From: Cladosporium sp. IMV 00045
Taxonomy: Eukaryota > Ascomycota > Dothideomycetes > Cladosporiales > Cladosporiaceae
Direction: 5' to 3'
DNA: 58,115 nucleotides
NCBI GenBank assembly: GCA_001931905.2
Contig: MSJI02000784.1
Span: 1 to 58,115 of the forward strand
Shown one piece after another: positions 10,743 to 20,355 of this stretch; the stretch's first letter is position 1; each line of letters starts with the position of its first letter. The translations under genes were made by a program, and so were the position numbers. The notes beneath the pieces were generated by a model. The model ran no database searches. It saw only the letters and a list, made by a program, of their open reading frames with translations, and was not told the origin of the DNA.

Positions 10743-13676
10743 ATGCCTTTTCCTTTCGCAGAGGTCTGCACATTATTCCAGCGAATAGAAGATCTCGAGC
10801 TTCGAGAGCCCCCATTACCTTCAGATGAGAAATTTAAAAAAGTTCGCGGCACAATCGACTCTTGGTTCAGATCTCATCGCAGCGCCATCAGTGCCCTCTC
10901 GATAGAAGGCGCAACTGCTGTTCTTTCGGCACTTCTACCGGAGAAGAGGACAGACCGGGTCTATGGCATCCAAGCATCAGGACTCTGCCGTTTGTTGGCG
11001 CGGTGTCTGAAGCTGCAGGCTCATCGAGCGAGGGACCTCCGCGGATACACCCAGCCGGGACGTGGGGATCTGGCAGCGTGCCTTGAACGAGTCCTTGATG
11101 GCGGCGGACCTCCTGCGCATCCAGCCGTCACTATTGAGGAGGTCGACGACCTCTTTACTGTGCTTGCGGGCTACAGCATCTTTTCGGACCCTACAATACC
11201 TCAGTTGCCACAATCTTCGTCCGAAGCTCGAGACACCTTACTTGCCAACATCTTCAAACGGTTGACTCCATGCCAGTCCAAGTGGCTGCTGAGACTGCTA
11301 TTGAAGGATCTGTCACCCCTGAAGTTGGACGACACTTTTGTCCAGAAGTCGTTACACTTCCTGCTACCCGACTTGCTTCGGTTTCAGGCGACTTTCTCCT
11401 CTGCTATGACCTTACTGAAGGGACCTTTGCGAGAATACCCAGAAAGGCCAGACCCGCGATCTGAGAGACTTCTACGAAAGCAAGCCGCTCCTCTGATCAA
11501 ACCTTGCGTCTGGACCAAGGTCGGCCGGCCAGAGTTCACAAAAGCTCGCAGCATCGACCATTGCCTGAAAATGCTGGGCAAACAGAAATGGGTTCTAGAG
11601 CGCAAGTACGATGGGGAGTACTGCGAGATGCATATCGACCTGTCAAAATCTAGCAATCCCGCCGAATGTATCAAGATCTTCTCCAAAAGTGGCAAAGATT
11701 CCACGCTCGACCGCGTGGGAATCCACAAGACGTTGATCCGGTGCTTGAGGCTCGGTCGTCCGGACTGTAAGATCATGCAGCGAGCCATCATTATCGGCGA
11801 GCTCGTCGTTTGGTCGGATCTGGAGAAGGAGCCCATGCCTTTCGACAAGATCAGAAAGTTCGTCACGCGTTCCGGCGTCCGCATTGGCACGGACGAGGAT
11901 TCGCAGAGACATCGGTATGAGCACCTTGCGATCGCTTTCTTCGATCTTCTTCTACTTGATGAGGAGGTTGTGATGGCGAAGCCAATCGAAGAGCGTCGTC
12001 AGTGGCTGCGAGAGATCTACACCAAGATAGAAGGCAGAGCATTGGGAGCTCAGTGGAAAATCGTGGATTTCGCTGACACGGAGAGGTCACGCAAAGTGTT
12101 GCTTCAGCAATTTGCGGCTTCCAATGCAGGTCGCTGCGAGGGACTCGTGTTGAAGCCGTGCGGTGTGCCTTACTTTGCGCTTCACGCGGATCCGGACGGT
12201 TTCAGTCGTGGATTCATCAAGCTCAAAAGCGATTACATCTCTGAGATGGGAGACGAGGCCGACTTTGCCGTCATCGGCGCCAGTTACAATGCCCAGCAAG
12301 GGCTCAAAAGCGGACTGAAATCCGTGAAGTGGACGGACTTCCATCTCGGTGCAATGCTGAACAAGGAAGACGTGTTGCGCTTTGGAGCCCGAGCGCAGTT
12401 CAAGGTGGTCGGAACGATTCAACAAGCGTCGTGTATCCCAGCGCCTATCTTTCATACTGCTAACGTGCTCGGCGGCATATCTGCGACTCCCTATGTACCA
12501 GATAAGGCGCCAGCGAACTTCAACCTCGACAAATCTCCGAACATGAAGATCGACACGATCTTTGATACGCCGTTCGTTTTCGAGGTACTCGGAGCTGGGT
12601 TTCAAAAGGCGTCAAATACCGACTTCTACATGCTCCGGCACGCGCGTGTCAAGAAGCTGCATCAAGATCGCTCTTGGAAAGACTGCATCTCTTTCCGGGA
12701 ACTGCAAGAGCAAGCAAAGTCTGCAAGAGCAGCACCAGCAGACTCGGAAAGCCAAGAAACAAGACGATGGATTGAAAGGCTGCAGAGGAAGTGCAGAAAG
12801 AGATTTGAGAGAGAAAAGACAGTTTCCCCCAAGTCGGCTGCCTCTATCACCCATGTGAACAGAAAGCTCGATGACTCCAGGCTGCATCACAGGAGCTCCC
12901 TACCTTCAAGCGATTTATCGATGGCTGTCACGACAGATGAGCGCAGGCCTTTGAGAATCGTAGATGCCAACAGCTTGCAATCTCGCTCGACAGATTCACA
13001 GCCCTGTGCGGCCTCAAGTGCGATACTGAATGGCTTTACGCCCGGAGAAACACGACCAAATATCGCCACAAAAAGGAAACTAGTCTTAACTGACTTCACG
13101 CCGTGTCCTGTTTCGAAGCGAGCTCGAACGCAAACGATCGAGCACGCCCAAGTCACAGAACATCGACACAAAGCACACACACGAGCCTCAGAGCAACCTC
13201 AATCCACCTGCCCTTCGACATGCCTTCTCAGCAACACCACCGTATACCTACCTCCATGTCTTCGCCACACACCTTACATAACGCAAGACCTCCTTGCCAC
13301 ACACGCTTCTCCAATTCTAGTCCCCCACTTATCACACTGGGACCGCGCCTCGTTCACCCACTCGTCCCTATCCGCAACAGTCTCTGAATCGCAAGCGTTC
13401 CCTGGCATGCGCAAACTCGTTCTCGTCGAGTCAAAGCGCGAAAAAGCCACAGAGGAAGCAATACGCGAGATTCTCGCATTGAACGAAGGGCGATTTGAGG
13501 AGAGGGTAGAAGTCTGGGATTGGAGAGTATTGGAGCTTTTGAGCGAGGGAAAGGGCTACGATTTGGGTGGCCGGGGCATGCGATGGTTCTTGGGCGCTAC
13601 TGTTTGGGATGAGGCGCGTTGTGGGAGCTTTTTTGTTTGCAATTCGGCGTGGCAGGGTAAACGTATTATTGTGTAA
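10743..13676 (+). CDS. Divergent ATP-dependent DNA ligase
   Basis: Single exon, 977 aa from ATG 10743. It has an all-helical N-terminal region, then a nucleotidyltransferase domain with every ligase motif: I, ERKYDGEY with the adenylated Lys at about 288; III, AFFDLLLLDEE; IV, EGLVLKP; V, GFIKLKSDY. An OB-like segment follows to about residue 640. It joins eukaryotic ATP-dependent DNA ligases (I/III/IV), nearest in feel to ligase IV, which seals breaks in end joining. The last ~330 residues are a Ser/Thr/Arg-rich linker and a terminal block (MRKLVLVESKREKATEEAIR, then WDWRVLELL) that might be one degenerate BRCT. The two clear BRCTs and XRCC4-binding linker of ligase IV are not apparent. I read it as a ligase paralogue rather than the main DNL4; substrate is unknown. 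Confidence 0.8.
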   Translation: MPFPFAEVCTLFQRIEDLELREPPLPSDEKFKKVRGTIDSWFRSHRSAISALSIEGATAVLSALLPEKRTDRVYGIQASGLCRLLARCLKLQAHRARDLRGYTQPGRGDLAACLERVLDGGGPPAHPAVTIEEVDDLFTVLAGYSIFSDPTIPQLPQSSSEARDTLLANIFKRLTPCQSKWLLRLLLKDLSPLKLDDTFVQKSLHFLLPDLLRFQATFSSAMTLLKGPLREYPERPDPRSERLLRKQAAPLIKPCVWTKVGRPEFTKARSIDHCLKMLGKQKWVLERKYDGEYCEMHIDLSKSSNPAECIKIFSKSGKDSTLDRVGIHKTLIRCLRLGRPDCKIMQRAIIIGELVVWSDLEKEPMPFDKIRKFVTRSGVRIGTDEDSQRHRYEHLAIAFFDLLLLDEEVVMAKPIEERRQWLREIYTKIEGRALGAQWKIVDFADTERSRKVLLQQFAASNAGRCEGLVLKPCGVPYFALHADPDGFSRGFIKLKSDYISEMGDEADFAVIGASYNAQQGLKSGLKSVKWTDFHLGAMLNKEDVLRFGARAQFKVVGTIQQASCIPAPIFHTANVLGGISATPYVPDKAPANFNLDKSPNMKIDTIFDTPFVFEVLGAGFQKASNTDFYMLRHARVKKLHQDRSWKDCISFRELQEQAKSARAAPADSESQETRRWIERLQRKCRKRFEREKTVSPKSAASITHVNRKLDDSRLHHRSSLPSSDLSMAVTTDERRPLRIVDANSLQSRSTDSQPCAASSAILNGFTPGETRPNIATKRKLVLTDFTPCPVSKRARTQTIEHAQVTEHRHKAHTRASEQPQSTCPSTCLLSNTTVYLPPCLRHTPYITQDLLATHASPILVPHLSHWDRASFTHSSLSATVSESQAFPGMRKLVLVESKREKATEEAIREILALNEGRFEERVEVWDWRVLELLSEGKGYDLGGRGMRWFLGATVWDEARCGSFFVCNSAWQGKRIIV

Positions 13677-14015
13677 ACGGAAGGGGTGGGCTGTGAACGT
13701 TTTAGCCCTGTTCAGGCGGCCGGATTACGATTTGATGAGAGATGCTGTCTTGATCAATATTGGAACATGATACGAATTTCACCTGAAAATCATGCAAATA
13801 CGTTAATGAAATACCACTTGGAGAAATTCGTTATAGCTCTGGGCGCTGCAAGCAGAACATTAATTTAGGAAGTCACAGTCTCAGAGCAACCAAAGGCATA
13901 GCAAACACCCACTAAAGCCTAAGCAAGTACTTTTAGGGGTAGCAGACCGAGTCACTCCCAGCGCAAACAAACGAAGACGAAAACAATCCCTCCAGCAAAT
14001 CGCAACCATTCCCCC
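13677..14015. other. Convergent intergenic: ligase and small secreted protein 3' flanks
   Basis: About 340 bp between converging genes. No coding or RNA signal was seen. Confidence 0.5.
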
Positions 14016-14417
14016 TCAGAACTTCCCAGCTTCCTCATCGGTAACAACATAACACAAATACGACCCAACATCCACCACCTCAATCGTACTGAACACGACA
14101 GGCGTCTTGTAATTGAACGGCGCACCCAACGGCACGACTCCATCAGCGTTCTTGAACGCCCGACATTCGACTTTGCGGTAGTCGACGTGCACGGAAACAG
14201 TGTCGAAGGCGAGTTGCGAAGCGGTGACACCGGCTAGCAGTACTGCGAGGATGTTGATTCCCGCTGGTGAGGGCGAGTTGGTGTAGTTTTGGGATGAGAT
14301 GGAGTTTATGAACCAGAGGCTTATGCCGTGGTAAACCGGGTCGGCACGTTTGGTTGGGAGACTCGTTGTGAGTGGGAGGGTGGTGAGGAGGGTGGCGAGG
14401 AGAGATGCTATATGCAT
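14016..14417 (-). CDS. Small secreted protein, unknown function
   Basis: Single exon, 133 aa from ATG 14417. The N terminus MHIASLLATLLTTLPLTTSL is a typical secretion signal (n-region, hydrophobic core, small residues near 17-19). It is followed by a Lys-Arg pair at 23-24, a likely kexin site, so the mature protein would start near Ala25. The mature part holds only two cysteines (VECRAF and YLCYV), which could form one disulfide, and an N-glycosylation sequon NYT. The second half is beta-like and hydrophilic. I recognise no family. It could be a small extracellular or effector-like protein; that is inference from size and signal peptide only. Confidence 0.6.
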   Translation of the reverse strand: MHIASLLATLLTTLPLTTSLPTKRADPVYHGISLWFINSISSQNYTNSPSPAGINILAVLLAGVTASQLAFDTVSVHVDYRKVECRAFKNADGVVPLGAPFNYKTPVVFSTIEVVDVGSYLCYVVTDEEAGKF

Positions 14418-15431
14418 TTTGATGAGTCGTTTTGAGTTGGTGTAGGTGGTTGATGTTGGAATGGACTTTATTGGATTGATATGCGATCTTGGGCTTTGTA
14501 AGATATGTGGATGGACAAGTTGAGTTGCTTTATTCTAGGTAGATGGTTCGATTTATAGGACTCCGTTAGAGGTCTGATGCTCCGCAGCAGGCGCAGCTGG
14601 TATGTAACCGTTGATGGTGGTCAAGGAAGTTGTGACCCATTCGAAAACGGACATTAGCAACATGTGTGTTGTTCCTCCAGGCCAACATATCGTGAGATAT
14701 GCAAGGAAAGACAGATCGCAAGCTCGTGTCACAGACGTTCTAACTATTGCTATAGCAAGAGCAGCAGCATACGATGTCAGTCTTTGAATTGGCCACAGAG
14801 TACGGGTAGCGACATGGGTTACAGCATCTATTCCAGAATGCCTGATTCCGTTTGATGTCGCGGTGTCTTTCAAAGGTTTCTGGTCATACACCCTGTCATA
14901 GATCGCATCCTTGCAGCAGGTATCGGGGTTCGTGCAAATCATCAACACCGTAGGCTCAGACTATTGAAATCGCATCGAGCTACGACAGTAGTCTCTCTGG
15001 TCGATCGGTATTCACCGCTCATGGAGTTGTTCCCCAATTTGTTGATTCGCAACAGTCAGTCTAATGGTTGATGCATGACCCAATATATGCGTGTAAGTAG
15101 CCGTGAAGAAGCTTCGACTTTGGAGGTGCATGTACACAATATCACTTGCATCTGGAGGTATCGCAAGAATGCCTCTTTTCCGAGAAGTACATGTATCTTG
15201 TATACAAAAAGAAACATGACGACGCCGACTCGGCGACAAGGATGTGGCCGCGGCGTTCATAGCTGAGAGGCGGGGAGCTCCACGACACGAGATGAAGCAC
15301 TGACGCCTACTACCTCATCGTCTACAGCCACCACCTCTGCAGTGGTCTGATATCGCCAGTAATCCTCTTCTTCACATAGGTGAGCTGTCGTACTCCCATA
15401 CTCACTCATCCCTCCACCACCCATCATCATC
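14418..15431. other. Divergent intergenic: promoters of the secreted protein and the DUF1295 gene
   Basis: About 1 kb between divergent genes. A 131-codon open frame on the minus strand (14553-14948) lacks recognisable domains and was not accepted. No repeat or RNA gene was identified. Confidence 0.4.
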
Positions 15432-16308
15432 ATGTCTTCCTCCGAAGGCAAGTCCTACGACGCCGTGTCGCGCGCCAAAGACAACATCAAGCGCGGAATC
15501 AAGGAACCCAGCTACATCGGAACCGCCTGCTTCATCGGATCACGCGCTCTTGATCCCTTCCTTCAATATGGCATCCTCGCCAAAGGCTTCGGCGGCAATG
15601 TCATCGAAAAGGTCGGTGGTAAGGTCTTGCCGCAAGGCCCAGCTCTCATCACCAACACGCCGCTCGACGGCTTGCTTGGTCTGAGCCCATACCGGTCCAT
15701 TATCTTCGGCATGTCCGTTGGGAGTATGTTGAAGCAAAACCTCCACTGCGCGACCATCATGCAGGAGCAGATGCCGCCAAATGCCGGTCTCATGATTGGC
15801 GCCTTCAACGCTGTCTTCAACTCTCTCAACTCGCTCTTCTTCGTCTGCGCGCAAACCTCCGCTTCCGCCAACGGCGAGAGCTTCCCTCAGACTCCTTTGA
15901 TTGTCGGCTCGTCGCTGTACGCTCTCGGCATGGCGTTGGAGTTCGGCTCTGAGATCCAGAGGCACATTTTCAAGAAAGATCCCAAGAACAAGGGCAAGGT
16001 ATACGAGGGTGGCTTGTTCGGTCTGAGCAGACACGTCAACTACTTGGGATACACGCTTTGGCGCACCGGCTACGCGATTGCCTCTGGCGGTTGGACTTGG
16101 GGTGCTGTTGTTGCTTCTTTCTTCGTTTGGGACTTCAACTTCCGCGCCATTCCGGTCCTGCAACATTACCTCGAGGAAAAGGTGAGTTACTACGCAAACA
16201 TTATACGGTGACTGCTGGAAGAAGCATGCTGACGAATCATAGTATGGTGACAAGTATGAGCACTACAAGCAAGCTGTGCCATACAAGTTTGTGCCATACG
16301 TTTACTAG
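15432..16308 (+). CDS. DUF1295-type membrane protein (steroid 5-alpha-reductase C-terminal-like)
   Basis: Two exons, 15432-16181 and 16243-16308, joined by a 61-nt intron (GTGAGT...CATAG), giving 271 aa. Without splicing the frame ends in a foreign tail; with it the C terminus reads LEEKYGDKYEHYKQAVPYKF. Several hydrophobic segments are visible, e.g. SIIFGMSVGSMLK, NAVFNSLNSLFFVCAQ, LIVGSSLYALGMALEF and WTWGAVVASFFVWDF. The C-terminal part has the motif GLFGLSRHVNYLGYTLW followed by an EE-K-YG-Y-Y signature. This is shared by DUF1295, sterol reductase-like and isoprenylcysteine methyltransferase-like membrane enzymes, which bind NADPH or SAM near the ER membrane face. Substrate is unknown. 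Confidence 0.75.
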
Positions 16309-16661
16309 ATTGTTGGCGTGTGTGGTTTGCTGGCTACGGCCACGCGGTGCGATTGCTGCTCATGAATTACGTGCAAATACCCCTGCTTCACCCTATGTAC
16401 TGCTGAAATCATTATATCTTGGAGACCACGCGACCCATTATGATGTCTTCTCACCGAACAGCGCGTCTTTCTGGCCCGATGTTACGTGGACTTGACAATG
16501 CAGACTCGCCAGTCAACGATCATTCCTTTGGTTGTCGTGGCCTATAAATTCATGCTACTTTGCTCTTCTTTCCTTTGCCTTTTCTAATCATCAAAGATAC
16601 GCCCACGCCTCCAACATCGACCTGTCACACACATTTCATCACAGCCTATATCACAACTCCA
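16309..16661. other. Intergenic with TATA-containing promoter
   Basis: About 350 bp between two plus-strand genes. It holds the TATA element at 16543 and otherwise nothing recognised. Confidence 0.4.
16543..16548 (+). promoter_or_regulatory. Candidate TATA box
   Basis: TATAAA lies 119 bp upstream of the ATG at 16662, a plausible distance for a filamentous-fungal core promoter. It was judged by sequence and spacing only. Confidence 0.4.
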
Positions 16662-18051
16662 ATGGCATTCTACGACCGCAGAGATCTGCTCGACGGCAAG
16701 ATACCCTCATGCGTCTACAACCGCGCCACTGGGCTTCTGTACTATACATCAGGGAGAAAATACCTCTGTCTGGATCCGAAGCTCCACCTGAAAATGTACG
16801 ATGCTCGCATTTGCTATCACGATACCAAGGACATGGAAGAAGTCCTACCCGACCTCTTCGTCAGTCGGAACGGACATCCCAGGAGCCTTGACCGGCACGT
16901 CATCGATCAAGAAAACAGGAGAGTTAGAAGGTTGATAGACGATCAAGAGATCTTGGATCGCTTGCGTCAAAGGGACAGGCGGAAAATTATGGGCCGCTTC
17001 CTCTCTGTTCGAGACCTTCCTAAGAGTGATGAGCTGTCTGACCAGTCTCCTGGCTCTGACGATGCCCTTCCGGACCCATCTAGGGCGGCCAACTTTTCAC
17101 GGACACCTGGCCTCGGTGGCTCGTATTCTGGTCCTTCTCGCGCCGTCTTACCACCATCGTTTGGCCGTGCCGGCTCCTTCCAGAGATCAGATATCCAGCA
17201 CACGCCAGTCTCCCGTGGAAAGTGGAATTTTTGGCAGAGCCCTCCAGATCATAGCGCTCGACCTACTCAGCGCGCTTCCTCACCCCAAGATCTCAAGAGT
17301 CCGCCGCAATTCGCTGATGCGAATGGAGTTGAATTTTTCAATGCTACGAAAAGCGGCCATGCCACCCATGGGTCTCACCACCGCGATCCCTTTTCTGCAG
17401 CGCACGACCGTCTCCGCGAATACCACCACGCTTACCTGCGATCGGGACTTCTACACCAGTAAACGCTTGACTATCAAGTCAAAGAATCTCACGCCAACCC
17501 AGTCAATGAAGGGTTTGTGCGTCTCAGTTCAGTTCTGCGGCCTTGAATATTCGTATCTCGCAGTCTTTTTGCCCTTAGACGAGGAGACCGTCGAAAACCT
17601 CCCCAACGACGTTCTCCGCTTGCTGAACATTCGCCTCGACGCATTCGACATTGGCTACCCGAATAACATTGCCGACGTCTCGGATGCCGACATGGCTGAG
17701 GGCCGTGCGGTCGTGGTGGCAGAGCTAAGGCGCAGGGGGTTCGTCGAACGCGCTCAAGCCGTGCAGTTCTCTGGCCTCCCCAGCGCTCCAGCGACCAGCA
17801 AGGTCGATGCCAAACAGCCCAAAGGGAAAGGTAAGGCTCGCGCCTTTGAGCCCCAGCTGCGTCATCCTAACGGCTCTGACACTGAGTCTCTCCCGCCCCG
17901 TCGCGAGCCCAAGCTCGATATCCCGGTTTTGACGCCTGAGACGCTCTCAATCAGGTCTGAGTGTCCCAGCTCGGCCGGTGAGGGTGCCAGGGCACCGAAA
18001 TTTGAGGAGATCGTCGATCCGGAGGGTCCTGTGAAGGGGGACAAGGCTTGA
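16662..18051 (+). CDS. Hypothetical protein in two frames; exon junction unresolved
   Basis: The first segment is open from ATG 16662 (MAFYDRRDLLDGKIPSCVYN...) to a TAA at 17460-17462, 266 codons. A second segment in the +1 frame ends at 18049-18051 and is clearly protein-like from about 17580 (DEETVENLPNDVLRLLNIRL, then MAEGRAVVVAELRRRGFVER). One gene with a 3n+1 intron would join them. The best candidate I found is 17328-17400, whose acceptor CCCTTTTCTGCAG is strong but whose donor GTTGAA is weak. The more typical-looking donor GTAAAC at 17459 has no in-frame acceptor. Alternatives are a frameshift, or a second gene starting at ATG 17506. The N-terminal half is basic with a DxxxLxRLRQRDRRK helix; the tail is Pro/Lys/Arg-rich. 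No family recognised. Confidence 0.4.
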
Positions 18052-18360
18052 GTGAGCTGAGAGAGTTTTCGATTGGACTTGAGCATTCACGATTAGTTTC
18101 GGTGGTCAGCTCAAATGCAGAGATTTTGGTTTTCTGTATTGAGTGGCGAAAGATTGTTCATCGATTTGTCCTCTGTCGTTTCGTCAATTTTCTCAAATTC
18201 GTACCGTACAATCATGACCCATTCTCATTCTCATATCTCAATTTGATTAATCGCTCCTTCAATATGCATTAAAAGATTACCAACAACAGCCGAAAACACA
18301 TGAACCTCTATTCAAACGCCCAATGAAAATCTCACAAAGCATTACCTTTGCCTCCACTCC
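18052..18360. other. Convergent intergenic
   Basis: About 310 AT-rich bp between converging genes, expected to hold both 3' UTRs and poly(A) sites. Nothing else was seen. Confidence 0.5.
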
Positions 18361-20355
18361 CTACCTGCTCTCTTCGTCATCCTCATCATCTTCATCATCC
18401 AACCCCTCCTCCTTTCTCCTCTTCTTCTCCTTCTCCTCGAGCAACCCATCCCTCCACTCCCGCACAGTCTCCACAGCCACTCTAGGAGAATTCTTATACC
18501 GCATGAGATGGTTCTGAATCTCAGCTGGTGTAAACGTATCGTCCGGGATGAAACTCGCGAATCTCTCCGCCAGACCATCCAAATTGCCACCATCTACAAC
18601 AACACCATTGGTCTCGAGTTTCAGCGCCTCGTGCTTCGCTGATCCATTCGCGGTTTTCTGGGCGCCATTGGCGAGTCTCCCAGACGGCGTGAAAGCTTCA
18701 GCGCTATCGTCACCCTCATCGTCGACACGATACATCCTGACGAACAACTCTTTGACTTCCTCGCGCATGGCTAGGCTGAACCCGACTTTCCGGTCAACTC
18801 TGCCTGGTCGAACGAGCGCGGCGTCGAGTTTGTCCGGATGATTGGTGGTCATGATCAGGACTCTGCCTTCGTGCGAAGCGACGCCGTCAATGGCGTTGAG
18901 GAGGCCAGAGAGCGAGATGCCTGTGCCGACTTTTTCGCCTGGCATACCTGTGCCTGGCGCAGGGGTGACTGGGCCTCTCCGGCCGTTGCGAGCTCGGGCG
19001 GCTGGTCTTTGGGTGTTTTGGGCTGCAGTGGTGAGGGTTTTGAGCTCCTTGGCTAGATCTGCGAGGGTGTATGATTCTGCAGCCGTGGATGCTGCAGCTT
19101 TGTTCTTCTCGTTCGAGTCGCCATCTTTCCCATCCGCTTTCTCGCCCTCCGTCTTCTTCTTTTCTTGTCGATCACCATTCTGCTCGCCCCTCTGCTTCTT
19201 CGCAGCTTTCTTCTTCTCGCCCTCCTTCTCCTTCTCCTTCCCCTCCTCCCCCTCCTCCCTCACCAACCCCGCAGCATCCACATCCTCCAACAAAACCACA
19301 CACCTCCTCGGCAGCGCATTGAAAAGCGACATGAGATCCGCCTCCGTCAGCGTCGGCTCCTGCAAACTCAACGCGTGCACATCCAGCCCGAACAGACCCG
19401 CCAGCGCAAAGCTCAGCGAAGTCTTGCCCGTGCCCGGCGGGCCGTGGAAGAGGTATCCGCGCCTGTACGGGATGCCTCGGCGAGCGTACCAGCCCGCGCT
19501 GGACGGGTGCAGGAACTCGTTCATGTCCTCTATGATGGCGGTTTTTTGCTCCGCGGCGAGGATGACGGTGCTCAGAGGCCGGCTGGTGCGGGAGGCGGTT
19601 TTGTACCAGCTGCCGCCGTAGCGGCCTCCGATCGATGGGTGGCGGATGGTTGTGATGTGGCGCTTTCGCTCGATGCTGGCGATTTTCACGTCGTGGAGTA
19701 GCTTTTGGATTGGGAGGATTGAGCGGCCGAGGCAGTCGATTTGCAGGTAGTCGTCGGAGGCCTGGGTTCGAGACCAGTTGATTTGCACGCTTTGCTGTGG
19801 CGGACGGCGGGAGCGTTTGAGGATGAAGGGCTGGCCGCCATGCCAGAAGATGTGTCTACCGTAGTATGGTTCGTAGCGAGGTGGGGTGCGGGCAGACCAT
19901 TTCTTGTAGTCGAAGAGGCCGGAGGCTGAGAGGGTCTCCGAGGGAGAGGTTGCGATTGCATCGGCTTCCTCGTCATCGTCTGCCTGGCTGCCGCGTGGTG
20001 TTTTAGCCCGGAGATTGCGGTGGTTGGTGGTACTGTTTCGAGCGTCGAGCCAGGTCATCAGCATGTCGAAGATGTCGTCTCCGTCTTCGATGTAGACTGA
20101 GGACATGAAGAGATATCGGAACGTGGCTTCTATCTGATCGAAGAGGTACATGCCACCTTTGGTGATTGCAAGGATGATAGCACCTGCCGTGACGAGGATA
20201 GATATGTCTATTCCAAGAAACACCTGGGCGTAATGAGAAATGATGCTATAGCCCGGTAGCAGGGTGTTGAGAACATTTGGGGAGAACTCAGGGCTGGCAT
20301 TTCGGGTGTTGTTGTTCTGATCAACAGAGGGAAAATTTCGTAGTAGGCCCTCCAT
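18361..20355 (-). CDS. BCS1-like AAA ATPase with a charged insertion
   Basis: Single exon, 664 aa. The order is that of BCS1: a transmembrane segment near residues 45-70 (ISILVTAGAIILAITKGGMY), a BCS1 N-terminal domain (about 80-270), then the AAA domain starting RRGIPYRRGYLFHGPPGTGK. Walker A is near 305-312, Walker B is VVLLEDVD near 355, and the sensor/arginine finger block MTTNHPDKLDAALVRPGRVD is near 500-515. BCS1 proteins are inner mitochondrial membrane translocases; yeast Bcs1 moves folded Rieske protein. The sequence is divergent and about 200 residues longer than Bcs1. A Lys/Glu-rich insertion of about 110 residues (18930-19262) sits between Walker B and the sensor, so I call it a paralogue rather than BCS1 itself. 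Confidence 0.85.
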   Translation of the reverse strand: MEGLLRNFPSVDQNNNTRNASPEFSPNVLNTLLPGYSIISHYAQVFLGIDISILVTAGAIILAITKGGMYLFDQIEATFRYLFMSSVYIEDGDDIFDMLMTWLDARNSTTNHRNLRAKTPRGSQADDDEEADAIATSPSETLSASGLFDYKKWSARTPPRYEPYYGRHIFWHGGQPFILKRSRRPPQQSVQINWSRTQASDDYLQIDCLGRSILPIQKLLHDVKIASIERKRHITTIRHPSIGGRYGGSWYKTASRTSRPLSTVILAAEQKTAIIEDMNEFLHPSSAGWYARRGIPYRRGYLFHGPPGTGKTSLSFALAGLFGLDVHALSLQEPTLTEADLMSLFNALPRRCVVLLEDVDAAGLVREEGEEGKEKEKEGEKKKAAKKQRGEQNGDRQEKKKTEGEKADGKDGDSNEKNKAAASTAAESYTLADLAKELKTLTTAAQNTQRPAARARNGRRGPVTPAPGTGMPGEKVGTGISLSGLLNAIDGVASHEGRVLIMTTNHPDKLDAALVRPGRVDRKVGFSLAMREEVKELFVRMYRVDDEGDDSAEAFTPSGRLANGAQKTANGSAKHEALKLETNGVVVDGGNLDGLAERFASFIPDDTFTPAEIQNHLMRYKNSPRVAVETVREWRDGLLEEKEKKRRKEEGLDDEDDEDDEESR

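Noticed and set aside
14553..14948. 131-codon minus-strand frame
   Set aside because: No signal peptide, domain or convincing protein composition; starts at a non-ATG codon. Left as unannotated intergenic sequence.
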